The notes below the pieces were generated by a model, which had not been told where the DNA came from, searched no databases, and saw only the letters and a program-made list of their open reading frames with translations. Shown here one piece after another: positions 14,949-23,216 of a stretch of 64,000 bases of DNA (position 1 is the stretch's first letter; every line of letters starts with the position of its first letter). Made by a program: the position numbers and the translations under genes. The stretch spans positions 1 to 64,000 of the forward strand of contig DATMYR010000070.1 in NCBI GenBank assembly GCA_035560815.1, in the 5' to 3' direction. This DNA comes from UBA5314 sp035560815 (GTDB lineage Bacteria > Bacillota > Syntrophomonadia > Syntrophomonadales > Syntrophomonadaceae).

Positions 14949-16106
14949 CTATATGAATATCTTGTTGGGGTTTTCAATCAGATGAATTAATCCGGCCAGG
15001 AATTCCGCTGCCGGTGCGCCATCAATAATACGGTGGTCAAAAGATAAGGAGAGCCCCATCATGGGACGGATAACCACTTCGCCTTTTACTGCCACCGGTT
15101 TGTCAATCGTTCTTCCTACACCAAGAATGGCTGATTCAGGTGGATTGATAATAGGGGTGAACCAGTCTACCGATCCATAACCTCCAAGATTGGTTATGGT
15201 AAAGGTGGCGCCGCTCATTTCATCCGGGTTCAGTTTATTCTTACGGCCGCGTTTGGCCAAATCGTTGATTTCCGCATTGATCTGGGCCAGTCTTTTCTCG
15301 TTGGCATTTCTTATTACTGGTACGATCAGCCCGTCATCGATTGCTACAGCCATACCTATATTGATATCTTTAAGGGTTTTGACTTCATCACCGTCCAGCG
15401 TAATGTTGACGATAGGATTCACTTCAATTGCTCGAGCTACGGCCTTGGTGAGTAAAGCCGTCACCGATATTTTATCTTTGTCTTTCACGCCATCATTAAG
15501 GGCTTGACGCATGGTCAGTATGCCAGACATATCAACACTGACATGCTGGGTTACTTTTGCATTCTTCAGCCAACTGCTGATCATGTTCTCCCCGATGGCT
15601 TTCCTCATACCTTCATAAGGAATTACTTTCAGGACCGGGCGGTCATCGGCGGGGCCCACCCCTCCTTCAATGGCTTTTTCAACATCTTCTCTGGTAATGC
15701 GCCCTTCGGGACCGGTTCCTGCGATATGGGAATAATCAATACCGTTCTCGTCGGCCAGTTTACGGGCGGCCGGGGATATCTTGACCCTTTCTCCGGGAAC
15801 GGCTGCTTTGGGTGCGGCTGCACCAGCATCTGCCGGTCCTGCAGCCAGAATAGCAGAAATATCCTCACCGGCTTCACCGATGACTCCCATCAACCCACCG
15901 ACCGGGAGTTTAGCACCTTTGTCTGCCACTATTTTTAATAAGGTTCCATCGGCCGGTGCCTCGACCTTATTGGTAATCTTGTCGGTCATGACTTCGATGA
16001 GAGCCTCGCCCTTTTTGATAGTGTCGCCTTCTATTTTTAGCCATTTACCCACGGTTCCTGTCTTCATGGACAGTCCTAATTTTGGCATGCTAATCGCTGT
16101 TGCCAT
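14949..16106 (-). CDS. acoC: dihydrolipoamide acyltransferase (E2) of acetoin/2-oxoacid dehydrogenase
   Basis: 385 residues: an N-terminal lipoyl domain with K43 in MTDKITN, an Ala/Pro linker, a peripheral subunit-binding domain (about 108-146, ISPAARKLADENGID ... GRITREDV) and a catalytic domain ending with SFDHRIIDGAPAAEF, which carries the active His and Asp. It transfers the acetyl group made by E1 to CoA. The subunit-binding domain normally docks E1 and E3, yet no E3 gene lies in the cluster. The gene abuts acoX directly (one-base junction). Confidence 0.93.
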   Translation of the reverse strand: MATAISMPKLGLSMKTGTVGKWLKIEGDTIKKGEALIEVMTDKITNKVEAPADGTLLKIVADKGAKLPVGGLMGVIGEAGEDISAILAAGPADAGAAAPKAAVPGERVKISPAARKLADENGIDYSHIAGTGPEGRITREDVEKAIEGGVGPADDRPVLKVIPYEGMRKAIGENMISSWLKNAKVTQHVSVDMSGILTMRQALNDGVKDKDKISVTALLTKAVARAIEVNPIVNITLDGDEVKTLKDINIGMAVAIDDGLIVPVIRNANEKRLAQINAEINDLAKRGRKNKLNPDEMSGATFTITNLGGYGSVDWFTPIINPPESAILGVGRTIDKPVAVKGEVVIRPMMGLSLSFDHRIIDGAPAAEFLAGLIHLIENPNKIFI

Positions 16107-17138
16107 TTAGCCTTCCTCCTTTAGTTGTGCCAGATTTCTTCGTGCTGTTTCTCCCTGTGAATAAGAACGGGCCACCGCTTGCCGCAAGGCCAGCCGGGCA
16201 TCTACAACCCGGGGTCCATCGAACGAAAGCTGAATAGACACTTCTTCACCTTCGCCCACCTCGACTTCTCTTTCCCCATCCAGGGCAATTACAAAGGGAC
16301 CATTCAGAATATTTACCCGGTCATCCATGGCCAGAATCCTGAAGTCCGCGATAGCAATGGGCCTGATTAACCCTGGAGCAATAGGCACGATGACACTGGT
16401 TTTTCCTGGTCCTATGTCTATCACCATCCCCTGGTTGTCTGTAATGCTGATAGGCTGAAGATTTCCGCCAATGGAGGATATACCGATATTGTCAGGCTCC
16501 CCCCGGGTTAAGACCACTTGGCGGATGCGTTCTTCATCCCAGATGGCCCGTGAGCCGATAAAAATATCTTTCAAAACTACCGCATCAATCAAGGCCATGT
16601 CTACCGGTGTGCCATTTTTCGAAATGATCAATCTTTTGGTGGGATGTACAGCTGGATAATCGGCCAGACCGCGTGCCACTACTCCAGCAGCGAGGCCGGC
16701 AATGGTGCCCTCCAGCATTTGAGGAAAAACGTTGTTGGTGCCAGTGGAAATAGGAACCAGCGGAATTTCTCCACAGCATTTGGCCACCATACGGTTGGTT
16801 CCATCACCACCCAGGGTAATGATGCAGTCCACTCCATCCTCTTTCATCTGCAAGGCAGCCTGACTGGAGTCAGCCTGGGTGGCGGTCATCTCCATATCAA
16901 TTTCTTCAATATCCATAAGCAGTTCATGCCCTTTAAATAGTCCATCAACTGCCCTGCGAACGATTCCATAGTAATCAGGCATATAAACAACTCGTTCTAC
17001 ACCCGCGGCAGCCAGTCCCAGCAGGCAGCGCTTGACGATATTGACTTTTTCCTGGTTGTCAAAACAGATTCCATAAGCAACCAGGCGGCGAATATCCTTC
17101 CCCGAGGCTGGATTGGCAATGATTCCTACTGAAGCCAT
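16107..17138 (-). CDS. acoX: AcoX, ATP-NAD kinase-like protein of acetoin catabolism
   Basis: 343-residue protein with the NAD-kinase/diacylglycerol-kinase signature TLGGDGTNRMVAKCCG (about residue 112) and PISTGTNNVFP. AcoX proteins sit in acetoin dehydrogenase operons; their exact reaction has not been settled. Its placement between acoB and acoC supports assignment as an acetoin rather than pyruvate dehydrogenase cluster. The start ATG 17138 has AGGGAGG upstream. Confidence 0.9.
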   Translation of the reverse strand: MASVGIIANPASGKDIRRLVAYGICFDNQEKVNIVKRCLLGLAAAGVERVVYMPDYYGIVRRAVDGLFKGHELLMDIEEIDMEMTATQADSSQAALQMKEDGVDCIITLGGDGTNRMVAKCCGEIPLVPISTGTNNVFPQMLEGTIAGLAAGVVARGLADYPAVHPTKRLIISKNGTPVDMALIDAVVLKDIFIGSRAIWDEERIRQVVLTRGEPDNIGISSIGGNLQPISITDNQGMVIDIGPGKTSVIVPIAPGLIRPIAIADFRILAMDDRVNILNGPFVIALDGEREVEVGEGEEVSIQLSFDGPRVVDARLALRQAVARSYSQGETARRNLAQLKEEG

Positions 17139-17168
17139 ACCGCTTCCTCCCTACCTGATCATTTTGAT

Positions 17169-17203
17169 CCATGGTGGACAGACCGCGATGCTGTCCACCA
17201 TGG
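17169..17203 (-). other. 13-bp stem-loop between acoB and acoX
   Basis: CCATGGTGGACAG and its exact complement flank a nine-base loop. On the transcribed strand no U-run follows, so it is more likely an mRNA-stabilising or processing hairpin separating acoAB from acoXC than a strong terminator. The T-run is on the other strand side. Confidence 0.6.
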
Positions 17204-17213
17204 TTTTTCACTA

Positions 17214-18185
17214 TTAAAAGAAAGCCTCAACAGCCTTAATAATCTTTTCTTCGCTGGGGAGGTAAGCACCCTCAAGTATTGGACTAAAAGGAATGGGCGT
17301 ATCAGGCGGTGTCAGCCTGGCAATTGGTGCATCCAGGTAATCAAACCCTTCTTCAGCCACCAGGGCAGCGATCTCACCACCGAATCCACTGGTTTTGACT
17401 TCTTCATGGACGATCAGCAATTTCCCGGTCTTGCCGACCGATTTCAAGATGGCATCTTTGTCCAGGGGCACCAGGGTTCTGGGATCCACGATTTCCACAT
17501 TTATGCCCCTTTTGGCCAATTCCTCAGCTGCCGCCAGACACTTCTGCAGCATCCAGGACCATGTTACAATGGTAATGTCGGAGCCTACACGTTTGATATC
17601 CGCTTTGCCCAGCGGAACAGCGTATTCGCCTTCCGGCACGTCTCCGGGAACCGGCAGCAGTTGTTTATGCTCAATGTACATTACCGGATTGTCGTCCCTT
17701 ATGGCCGCAATCATCAAGCCCTTGGCATCGGCGGGAGTACCTGGCATAACGGTCTTGACACCGGGTATATGAGTAAACCAGGATTCTATGCATTGAGAAT
17801 GCTGGGCTGCTGCCCCCATCCCGGCTCCGCATGGTGTGCGCACCACCATCGGCACTCTAGCCTTTCCGCCGAACATATATCTCATCTTAGCTGCCTGGTT
17901 GAATAATTCATCCATACAGCAGCCCATGAAGTCCACAAACATGATCTCGGCAATAGGTCTTAAGCCTGCCGCAGCCGCGCCTACTGCATGGCCGACGATA
18001 ACTGCTTCACTGATGGGTGTATTCATGACCCGCTTGGGTCCAAATTCATCATATAATCCGGCCGTTACGCCGAAACATCCGCCAAACTGGGCTACATCCT
18101 CACCAGCCAGGTAGACATTGGGATCTCTTTGCATTTCTACCCGCATACCATCTCTTATGGCTTCTGCATAAGTCATTTGTTTCAT
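17214..18185 (-). CDS. acoB: acetoin dehydrogenase E1 beta subunit
   Basis: 323 residues of the transketolase-like Pyr and C-terminal domains of 2-oxoacid dehydrogenase E1 beta. Motifs: EDVAQFGGCFGVTAGL, TPISEAVIVGHAVGAAAAG, VRTPCGAGMGAAAQHSQ, and a C-terminal IVHEEVKTSGFGGEIAA. It pairs with AcoA to form the TPP-dependent heterotetramer. The start ATG 18185 lies 21 bases after acoA. Confidence 0.93.
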   Translation of the reverse strand: MKQMTYAEAIRDGMRVEMQRDPNVYLAGEDVAQFGGCFGVTAGLYDEFGPKRVMNTPISEAVIVGHAVGAAAAGLRPIAEIMFVDFMGCCMDELFNQAAKMRYMFGGKARVPMVVRTPCGAGMGAAAQHSQCIESWFTHIPGVKTVMPGTPADAKGLMIAAIRDDNPVMYIEHKQLLPVPGDVPEGEYAVPLGKADIKRVGSDITIVTWSWMLQKCLAAAEELAKRGINVEIVDPRTLVPLDKDAILKSVGKTGKLLIVHEEVKTSGFGGEIAALVAEEGFDYLDAPIARLTPPDTPIPFSPILEGAYLPSEEKIIKAVEAFF

Positions 18186-18206
18186 TATTTTTCACCCTTC
18201 CTTCAT

Positions 18207-19169
18207 TTAGTCTGCATAAACATCGGTAAGGACTTCTTGGGGATCCGGCTGCGGGCTTTCACCAGCAAATTTAATCGCTGCTTCAATTTCTTCCTGAGCT
18301 GCAGCTGTAATCTTATCCAGTTCCGCCTTGGTGGCATATTTCAGTTTAAGCAGGTTCTTTTCCAACCTGGGAATCGGGTCTTTTGCAAGCCACTCTTCCT
18401 GGTCTTTGGGGTCTTTGTAAGCCCCGGGGTCGCCCTCGAAATGCCCCCGCCACCTCCAGCTCTTGCACTCGACCAGAGTAGGCCCATCACCTCTTCTGGC
18501 CCGTTCAATGGCCGCATCGGCAGCTTCAAAAACAGCTATTACATCGTTTCCATCTACAGAAACACCGGGAATACCATAGGCTGTAGCCCGGTCAGATATG
18601 TCTGTAACGTTTTGGTGGTCTTTCTGTGCGTTGGAGATAGCCCAGCCATTATTCTCACAAACAAAGACCACCGGGAGTTTCCAGATTGAAGCCAAATTCA
18701 AAGATTCATGAAAAGTCGCCCGGTCAGAAGCCCCATCGCCGAAAAAGGCTACGGCCACCGCACCATTTTCCTTGTATTTGCAGGCAAAGGCAGCGCCGGT
18801 GGCAATTGGCATACCGGCACCCACAATACCATTTGCTCCCAATATTCCCAGGTCTACATCGGCGATGTGCATTGATCCGCCTTTGCCTTTACAATAGCCC
18901 GTGGTCCGTCCAAATAACTCGGCCATCATAAAATTCAGGTTGCCGCCTTTGGAAATCAAATGACCATGGCCGCGGTGGGTGCTGGCAATATAGTCCGTCT
19001 TTTCCAAACAGGCGCATACTCCGGTAGCAATGGCTTCCTCACCCAGATATAAATGAACAAAACCAGGTATTTGCCCGGCGGCAAAAAGTTCGACCGCCTT
19101 GGACTCAAAAGCCCGGATAGTAACCATGTTCTTATAAAACGCGAGTAATTGTTCTTTGTTGAGATCCAT
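18207..19169 (-). CDS. acoA: acetoin dehydrogenase E1 alpha subunit
   Basis: 320 residues; the TPP/Mg motif GDGASDRATFHESLNLA ... CENN starts near residue 142. The N-terminus has GFVHLYLGEEAIATGV and TDYIASTHRGHGH. This half of E1 binds the diphosphate of TPP. The product could be pyruvate dehydrogenase E1, but acoX and the acoR-type activator favour acetoin (or another diketone-forming alcohol) as substrate. ATG 19169 is behind AAGGAGG. Confidence 0.92.
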   Translation of the reverse strand: MDLNKEQLLAFYKNMVTIRAFESKAVELFAAGQIPGFVHLYLGEEAIATGVCACLEKTDYIASTHRGHGHLISKGGNLNFMMAELFGRTTGYCKGKGGSMHIADVDLGILGANGIVGAGMPIATGAAFACKYKENGAVAVAFFGDGASDRATFHESLNLASIWKLPVVFVCENNGWAISNAQKDHQNVTDISDRATAYGIPGVSVDGNDVIAVFEAADAAIERARRGDGPTLVECKSWRWRGHFEGDPGAYKDPKDQEEWLAKDPIPRLEKNLLKLKYATKAELDKITAAAQEEIEAAIKFAGESPQPDPQEVLTDVYAD

Positions 19170-19331
19170 TCAAGTTCCCTCCTTATTCTTACTTTGGTAA
19201 GCTGCTATTTGACGGCTTGTTCAGTAATGATTAATCAACTTCAGTGGATTAGCCTTCCTCCTTTCGAATTGGTTTGGCAGGAATTCTGGCCGGGTGTTCT
19301 TTTCTAATGACTTGTTGAACAACGCTAGATT

Positions 19332-19691
19332 TTAGATATTAACATAAACGGTCAGGGCAGCTATGGCTACCACGATAGTGTCCCCTTCACCCAACTCCGG
19401 CAAATCCAATCCACGTACTGTCAATCCTCCCTGGACTACCTCCAGTTGAGTAGATCCAAAAGGCACGGCTCTTAATACCTCCTCCTGGTTCAATTTTTCT
19501 GGATAAGGACAGGCAATCTTAACTTGAATATGCATCTGATTGGGATCGGTCAGCTTTACAATATCAAATAGGCCACACAGACAGCTGTGGGATACGGCAT
19601 CTTTGATGGCTTTTTGCACCGCGTTGGTTACATCCCCTCCATGCATATCGATCCCGGTGCCTATTTCTACGATAAAACGTTGCATTCCCAC
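19332..19691 (-). CDS. Lin0512-family protein
   Basis: 119 residues. The start is taken at GTG 19691, seven bases after GGAGG; ATG 19685 is the alternative. A longer frame would run through the sigma-54 promoter and is rejected. MQRFIVEIGTGIDMHGGDVTNAVQKAIKDAVSH is characteristic of the Lin0512 family, whose function is unknown. It is the first gene after the sigma-54 promoter and precedes acoA by about 160 bases, so it is probably induced with the dehydrogenase. Confidence 0.8.
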   Translation of the reverse strand: MGMQRFIVEIGTGIDMHGGDVTNAVQKAIKDAVSHSCLCGLFDIVKLTDPNQMHIQVKIACPYPEKLNQEEVLRAVPFGSTQLEVVQGGLTVRGLDLPELGEGDTIVVAIAALTVYVNI

Positions 19692-19777
19692 CTCGTCACC
19701 TCCTTTCATACTTTGATGAAAAATCAAGGGTGCTATGGGAGCTGAAAATTTTATCTTGTCTCCTATTTCTTTAACCA

Positions 19778-19793
19778 AGCAATTATTGTGCCA
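19778..19793 (-). promoter_or_regulatory. sigma-54 (-24/-12) promoter of the aco operon
   Basis: The minus strand reads TGGCAC-AATAA-TTGCT, a full match to TGGCAC-N5-TTGCW. The start of transcription is expected near 19767, giving a leader of about 75 bases to the Lin0512-family gene. The neighbouring acoR encodes a sigma-54 activator with the GAFTGA loop. Confidence 0.88.
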
Positions 19794-19805
19794 ACACCAA
19801 TTCAA

Positions 19806-20168
19806 TAAAGATTATTTATCTGGAAATAGTAATAGTTGAAGGAATAGCGGTTGGTCCCAAGCATGGTTATTAACAGAAATGGCGTCAATCTGTGGGGATT
19901 AGTGCCTGGGGTAGAAAAGGGTAATAAGAATGGTTGTCTGCAGTCTATCCGACGGGTCAATGCGAATTGTTATGTAACAACACTGTCACATTTTTTTCAT
20001 TGTTGTTACACCAGGATTACACGTGATGGTACCCTGAAGTGTTTAGCAGGCAGTATTACCGTCTTTCAGAGTCAAATATAAGTCCGAAAAAGCCCGGGTG
20101 AAATCTAGTATATTTTAGTATTTTAGTTAATCTGTCATCCGTGTTACTGATCTGTGACAAACAAAAAC
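19806..20168. other. intergenic regulatory region between acoR and aco operon
   Basis: No coding sequence with a ribosome site was found. It holds the putative activator sites and, at its left edge, the sigma-54 promoter. The rest is AT-rich with no other structure I could name. Confidence 0.6.
19973..20010. promoter_or_regulatory. candidate activator (UAS) site with TGTnACA repeats
   Basis: TGTAACAACA (19973-19982) and TGTTGTTACA (20001-20010) are inverted copies of each other, with TGTCACA in between at 19986-19989 and neighbours. Site-to-site spacings are close to whole helical turns. The block lies about 180-230 bases upstream of the sigma-54 promoter, a normal distance for enhancer sites. 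Assignment to AcoR is inference. Confidence 0.5.
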
Positions 20169-20196
20169 CTGGGTGTCACACTAACGTGACACCCAG
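20169..20196 (-). terminator. intrinsic terminator of acoR
   Basis: CTGGGTGTCAC pairs perfectly with GTGACACCCAG around a six-base loop and is followed on the minus strand by GTTTTTGTTTG. It lies 84 bases past the acoR stop. Confidence 0.85.
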
Positions 20197-20279
20197 GTAC
20201 GAATCTGTCTTAGAGGAGAATTGTTGTCTTATAATGGACAGGCTGTTCCTACCGAGCTGCACAAACAGGCAGGGCCCTT

Positions 20280-22298
20280 TTAATAATCAATCTCATACAA
20301 GCGCATTTTGCGGTATACTGTATTGCGAGAAACCTCCATTTCTTTGGCTACCTCACTAATATTCCCCCCGTGTTTAGCCAAAAGGTTGAGTATTACCTGG
20401 CATTCATTTTCTGCTAGCAATTGCTTCCTTTTTTCCCTTTCAGAGTAAACCCTGACTGACTGAGCAATCGATGAAGCCTCCTTAGGCAGCTCGATCAAGG
20501 TTGTTCGATAGATTGACGACGGCAAATGATCCAAATGAATACAACCGTCCTCTGCAATACTGAGAAGCCTCTCGACCACATTCTGCAATTCCCGTACATT
20601 GCCCGGCCAGTGATATCGCTTTAAATACTCAAAAACTTCGGGATCGACTTTTATATCCAGATTTCCACATTCCGGCCCTATGATTTCAATGAAATAATCA
20701 AAGAGCGTGTGAATATCCTCCGGGTGATCGCGCAGCGGAGGAATAAGGATGGGAACTACATTCAGGCGATAATAGAGATCCTCGCGGAAATTGCCCTTGG
20801 CGGCCTCTTCCAAGAGATTTTTGTTCGTGGCGCAGATAACCCGAAAATCTACCGGAATAATTTTATCATCACCAATGCGGGTGATCTTCTTATCCTGCAA
20901 TACCCGCAAGAGAGCTACCTGCTGCTCCAGAGGCATATCGCCAATTTCATCCAGAAAAAGGGTTCCTCCGGCTGCCAGTTCAATCTTTCCCGGTCTCCCC
21001 CCACGCTTAGCCCCGGTGAATGCCCCTTCCACATAGCCGAACAGCTCACTGCCGATCAACTCCCGGGGTATTGCACCACAATTGACGGCCACAAAAGGCC
21101 CGCTGCGCCGGACACTGCGATTATGTATGGCCTGGGCGAAGACTTCTTTGCCGGTGCCGCTTTCACCTTCCAATATTACATTGGAGCTGCCCGATGCAGC
21201 CAAGGAGGCCATTCGCACTGCCTCAGCCATTTGCGGACTGCTACCAATTATATCTTTAAAATGGAAGGTGGCCTGAGCGCCGCTAAACCGATTGACCAGT
21301 TTCTGCACTTTTTCTATGGGACGAACCAGGATGACTACATCGGTAATATTGCCTTCATCATCAACAATGGGCATACCTGATGATAGGCAGTGAACACGCC
21401 CATTGACAGTATCAACGATTACCTCGACGTCATTATACCCTACTTTGCGCTTGATGGATTTTTCCACGGCCGGCACTCGTCGTCCCAGAATTTCCTGAAT
21501 CGAGTGCCCCACCAATTCCCGGTCCGATTTCCCGATGATCTGCTTGGCTACCGGATTTATGTTCATGATCACACCCTGCTCGTTGATCACGATAACCCCA
21601 TCGGACATAGTAAGAAATACATTGGTCATTCGATTATTGGCCATGGTCAGCTGCCGGTTTTTCTCCTGAATGCGCATCTGGTCCATGATAGCCTCTACTG
21701 CAGCAACCACCATACCCAGGGTGTGAAGATGGGTGCCATTCACGGGGCCCGACATATCTAAAACCCCGACCATCCGCCCCTTCTTGTCGAAAATTGGCGA
21801 TGCCGAACATGTCCAGCCATGATGTTTATAGCAATAATGTTCTGCTCCAGAAGTCTGAATTGGCTTTTGTAAAAGTACACCGGTGCCAATAGCATTCGTA
21901 CCGACTTCCTCTTCAGTCCACTTTGCTCCTTTCTTAAAGTTGATCTTTTCTGCCCAGGCCAAGGTGTCTTCATCGCCAAAGGCTTCTAGAATATAACCCC
22001 GTTCATCGGTCAACATAACAATAAAGCCAGATCCTTTTACGAATTCATAAAGCTTTAGCATAAAAGGTCTGGCTATATCGATAAATTCTTTGCGTTTCTC
22101 TAACAGTTCATTTAATTCCACTGGTCTCAACAAATGGTAGCAAGTGCCGTCATGAGGATCAACCCCGGCTACATAACACCTATGCCAGGACTCCATGATT
22201 TCCGGAGAAACCATATGATTACCCCGCTGACCGTCGTTAATAAATAGTTGCCATGCCGCTGTGATCCCCGTTGAAACAGATGCAATCGTTTCTCCCAC
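20280..22298 (-). CDS. acoR: sigma-54-dependent activator AcoR
   Basis: 672 residues. Residues about 1-200 form a GAF-type sensor (VSPEIMESWHRCYVAGVDP, typical of AcoR), then a PAS domain (about 220-330). An AAA+ domain follows with Walker A GESGTGKE, the sigma-54 contact loop EGAFTGA and Walker B GGTLFLDEIGD. A Fis-type HTH ends the protein (NISEVAKEMEVSRNTVYRKM). GTG 22298 is chosen because GGGAGG lies seven bases upstream; ATG 22325 lacks a site. It is transcribed in the same direction as the aco genes but has its own promoter and terminator. It should activate the sigma-54 promoter at 19778 on binding acetoin or a related effector. Confidence 0.93.
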   Translation of the reverse strand: MGETIASVSTGITAAWQLFINDGQRGNHMVSPEIMESWHRCYVAGVDPHDGTCYHLLRPVELNELLEKRKEFIDIARPFMLKLYEFVKGSGFIVMLTDERGYILEAFGDEDTLAWAEKINFKKGAKWTEEEVGTNAIGTGVLLQKPIQTSGAEHYCYKHHGWTCSASPIFDKKGRMVGVLDMSGPVNGTHLHTLGMVVAAVEAIMDQMRIQEKNRQLTMANNRMTNVFLTMSDGVIVINEQGVIMNINPVAKQIIGKSDRELVGHSIQEILGRRVPAVEKSIKRKVGYNDVEVIVDTVNGRVHCLSSGMPIVDDEGNITDVVILVRPIEKVQKLVNRFSGAQATFHFKDIIGSSPQMAEAVRMASLAASGSSNVILEGESGTGKEVFAQAIHNRSVRRSGPFVAVNCGAIPRELIGSELFGYVEGAFTGAKRGGRPGKIELAAGGTLFLDEIGDMPLEQQVALLRVLQDKKITRIGDDKIIPVDFRVICATNKNLLEEAAKGNFREDLYYRLNVVPILIPPLRDHPEDIHTLFDYFIEIIGPECGNLDIKVDPEVFEYLKRYHWPGNVRELQNVVERLLSIAEDGCIHLDHLPSSIYRTTLIELPKEASSIAQSVRVYSEREKRKQLLAENECQVILNLLAKHGGNISEVAKEMEVSRNTVYRKMRLYEIDY

Positions 22299-22352
22299 AA
22301 CCATACCTCCCTGGTCCCATGACACGATTCATCCATCCTTGTCCACAATTTC

Positions 22353-22381
22353 ATTATAGGTTTTTCACTGGCAAAGCTCAA
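22353..22381 (-). promoter_or_regulatory. sigma-A promoter of acoR
   Basis: The minus strand has TTGAGC, a 17-base spacer and TATAAT. The start of transcription is expected near 22346, about 48 bases before the GTG start. Confidence 0.7.
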
Positions 22382-22485
22382 ACTTATATCTTATGCGCTC
22401 AGTCTATCCTGCTAAGTTACAGGCCTACGGTTAAATTACGGATATTCCGGACTCCTCCCACTTATGTATATACACTCCTCGTAAT

Positions 22486-22519
22486 ACCCGCCGGTTGAAA
22501 TAAAAGAAGACCGGCGGGT
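22486..22519. terminator. terminator-like hairpin after the CBS-ACT gene
   Basis: ACCCGCCGGT pairs with ACCGGCGGGT around 14 bases. A short T-run follows only on the plus strand. It lies 33 bases after the end of the liv/CBS transcription unit, so it probably ends that unit, weakly. Confidence 0.55.
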
Positions 22520-22551
22520 TTTCTTCCTAAACCTGGTATTTTGATTCATCA

Positions 22552-23202
22552 TTAACCTTTGGTTATGACATCCAGAACCTTAAATCCCTTATTCTTTAAG
22601 TCTTGAACCAGGTCTTCCGTATCCTTGGAGGCCACTCTGATAATCAATTCAAAAATGGGTTGGGGGTCCTTTTCGACTAAAACCAGATTCTCTATTGCCA
22701 TACCATGTTGAGCAACAACACTGGTAATCTGAGAAGCTAAGCCTACTCTTTCATCGACTTCCAGGTCGATGCGGGTGCCAGGACGATTGACCCCTAGAAT
22801 ATCAATAAAGGCATCAAAAATATCGGTCTCGGTAATAATGCCTACCAACTTTCCGTTGTCCATAACCGGGATACCACCGATTTTGTTTTCTCGCATAAGA
22901 ATGGCCGCTTTCTCAATATTCGCATTGGCTTCAATCGTTATGACCTTCATATGCTTGGGAATGATATCTTTAATCCTGGCTTTGGTGAGCAGGTAATTGA
23001 TTTCAAAAATGCTGAGACTGGTGGCCGGAGATGGAGATACCTTGCTCAGTTCATTGAGCGTAACGATGCCCACCAGTTTTTCTTTTTTCATCACCGGTAA
23101 CCGTCGTACCGCTTTTTCCCGCATCAATTGAAAGGCTTCAGCGACAGTGGTGTCTGGACTTATGGTGGTAGGGTTTACTGACATTTTTTCTCTGACCTTC
23201 AT
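22552..23202 (-). CDS. CBS-pair plus ACT domain protein, AcuB-like
   Basis: 216 residues: two CBS motifs (about 1-60 and 75-135, REKMSVNPTTISPDTTVAEA and IIPKHMKVITIEANANIEKA) and a C-terminal ACT domain (about 140-214). Similar AcuB proteins bind adenine nucleotides through the CBS pair and regulate acetate/acetoin metabolism in Bacillus. It lies 14 bases downstream of livF, so it is the last gene of the importer operon and may sense energy state or amino acids. ATG 23202 has GGGAGG upstream. Confidence 0.85.
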   Translation of the reverse strand: MKVREKMSVNPTTISPDTTVAEAFQLMREKAVRRLPVMKKEKLVGIVTLNELSKVSPSPATSLSIFEINYLLTKARIKDIIPKHMKVITIEANANIEKAAILMRENKIGGIPVMDNGKLVGIITETDIFDAFIDILGVNRPGTRIDLEVDERVGLASQITSVVAQHGMAIENLVLVEKDPQPIFELIIRVASKDTEDLVQDLKNKGFKVLDVITKG

Positions 23203-23216
23203 ATCCAAAACCTCCC

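Noticed and set aside
17406..17906. 166-codon plus-strand frame opposite acoB
   Set aside because: Antisense shadow of a conserved E1 beta gene with no motif of its own.
19692..19805. N-terminal extension of the Lin0512-family frame
   Set aside because: It would cover the sigma-54 promoter and lacks a ribosome site; GTG 19691 has a well-spaced GGAGG.
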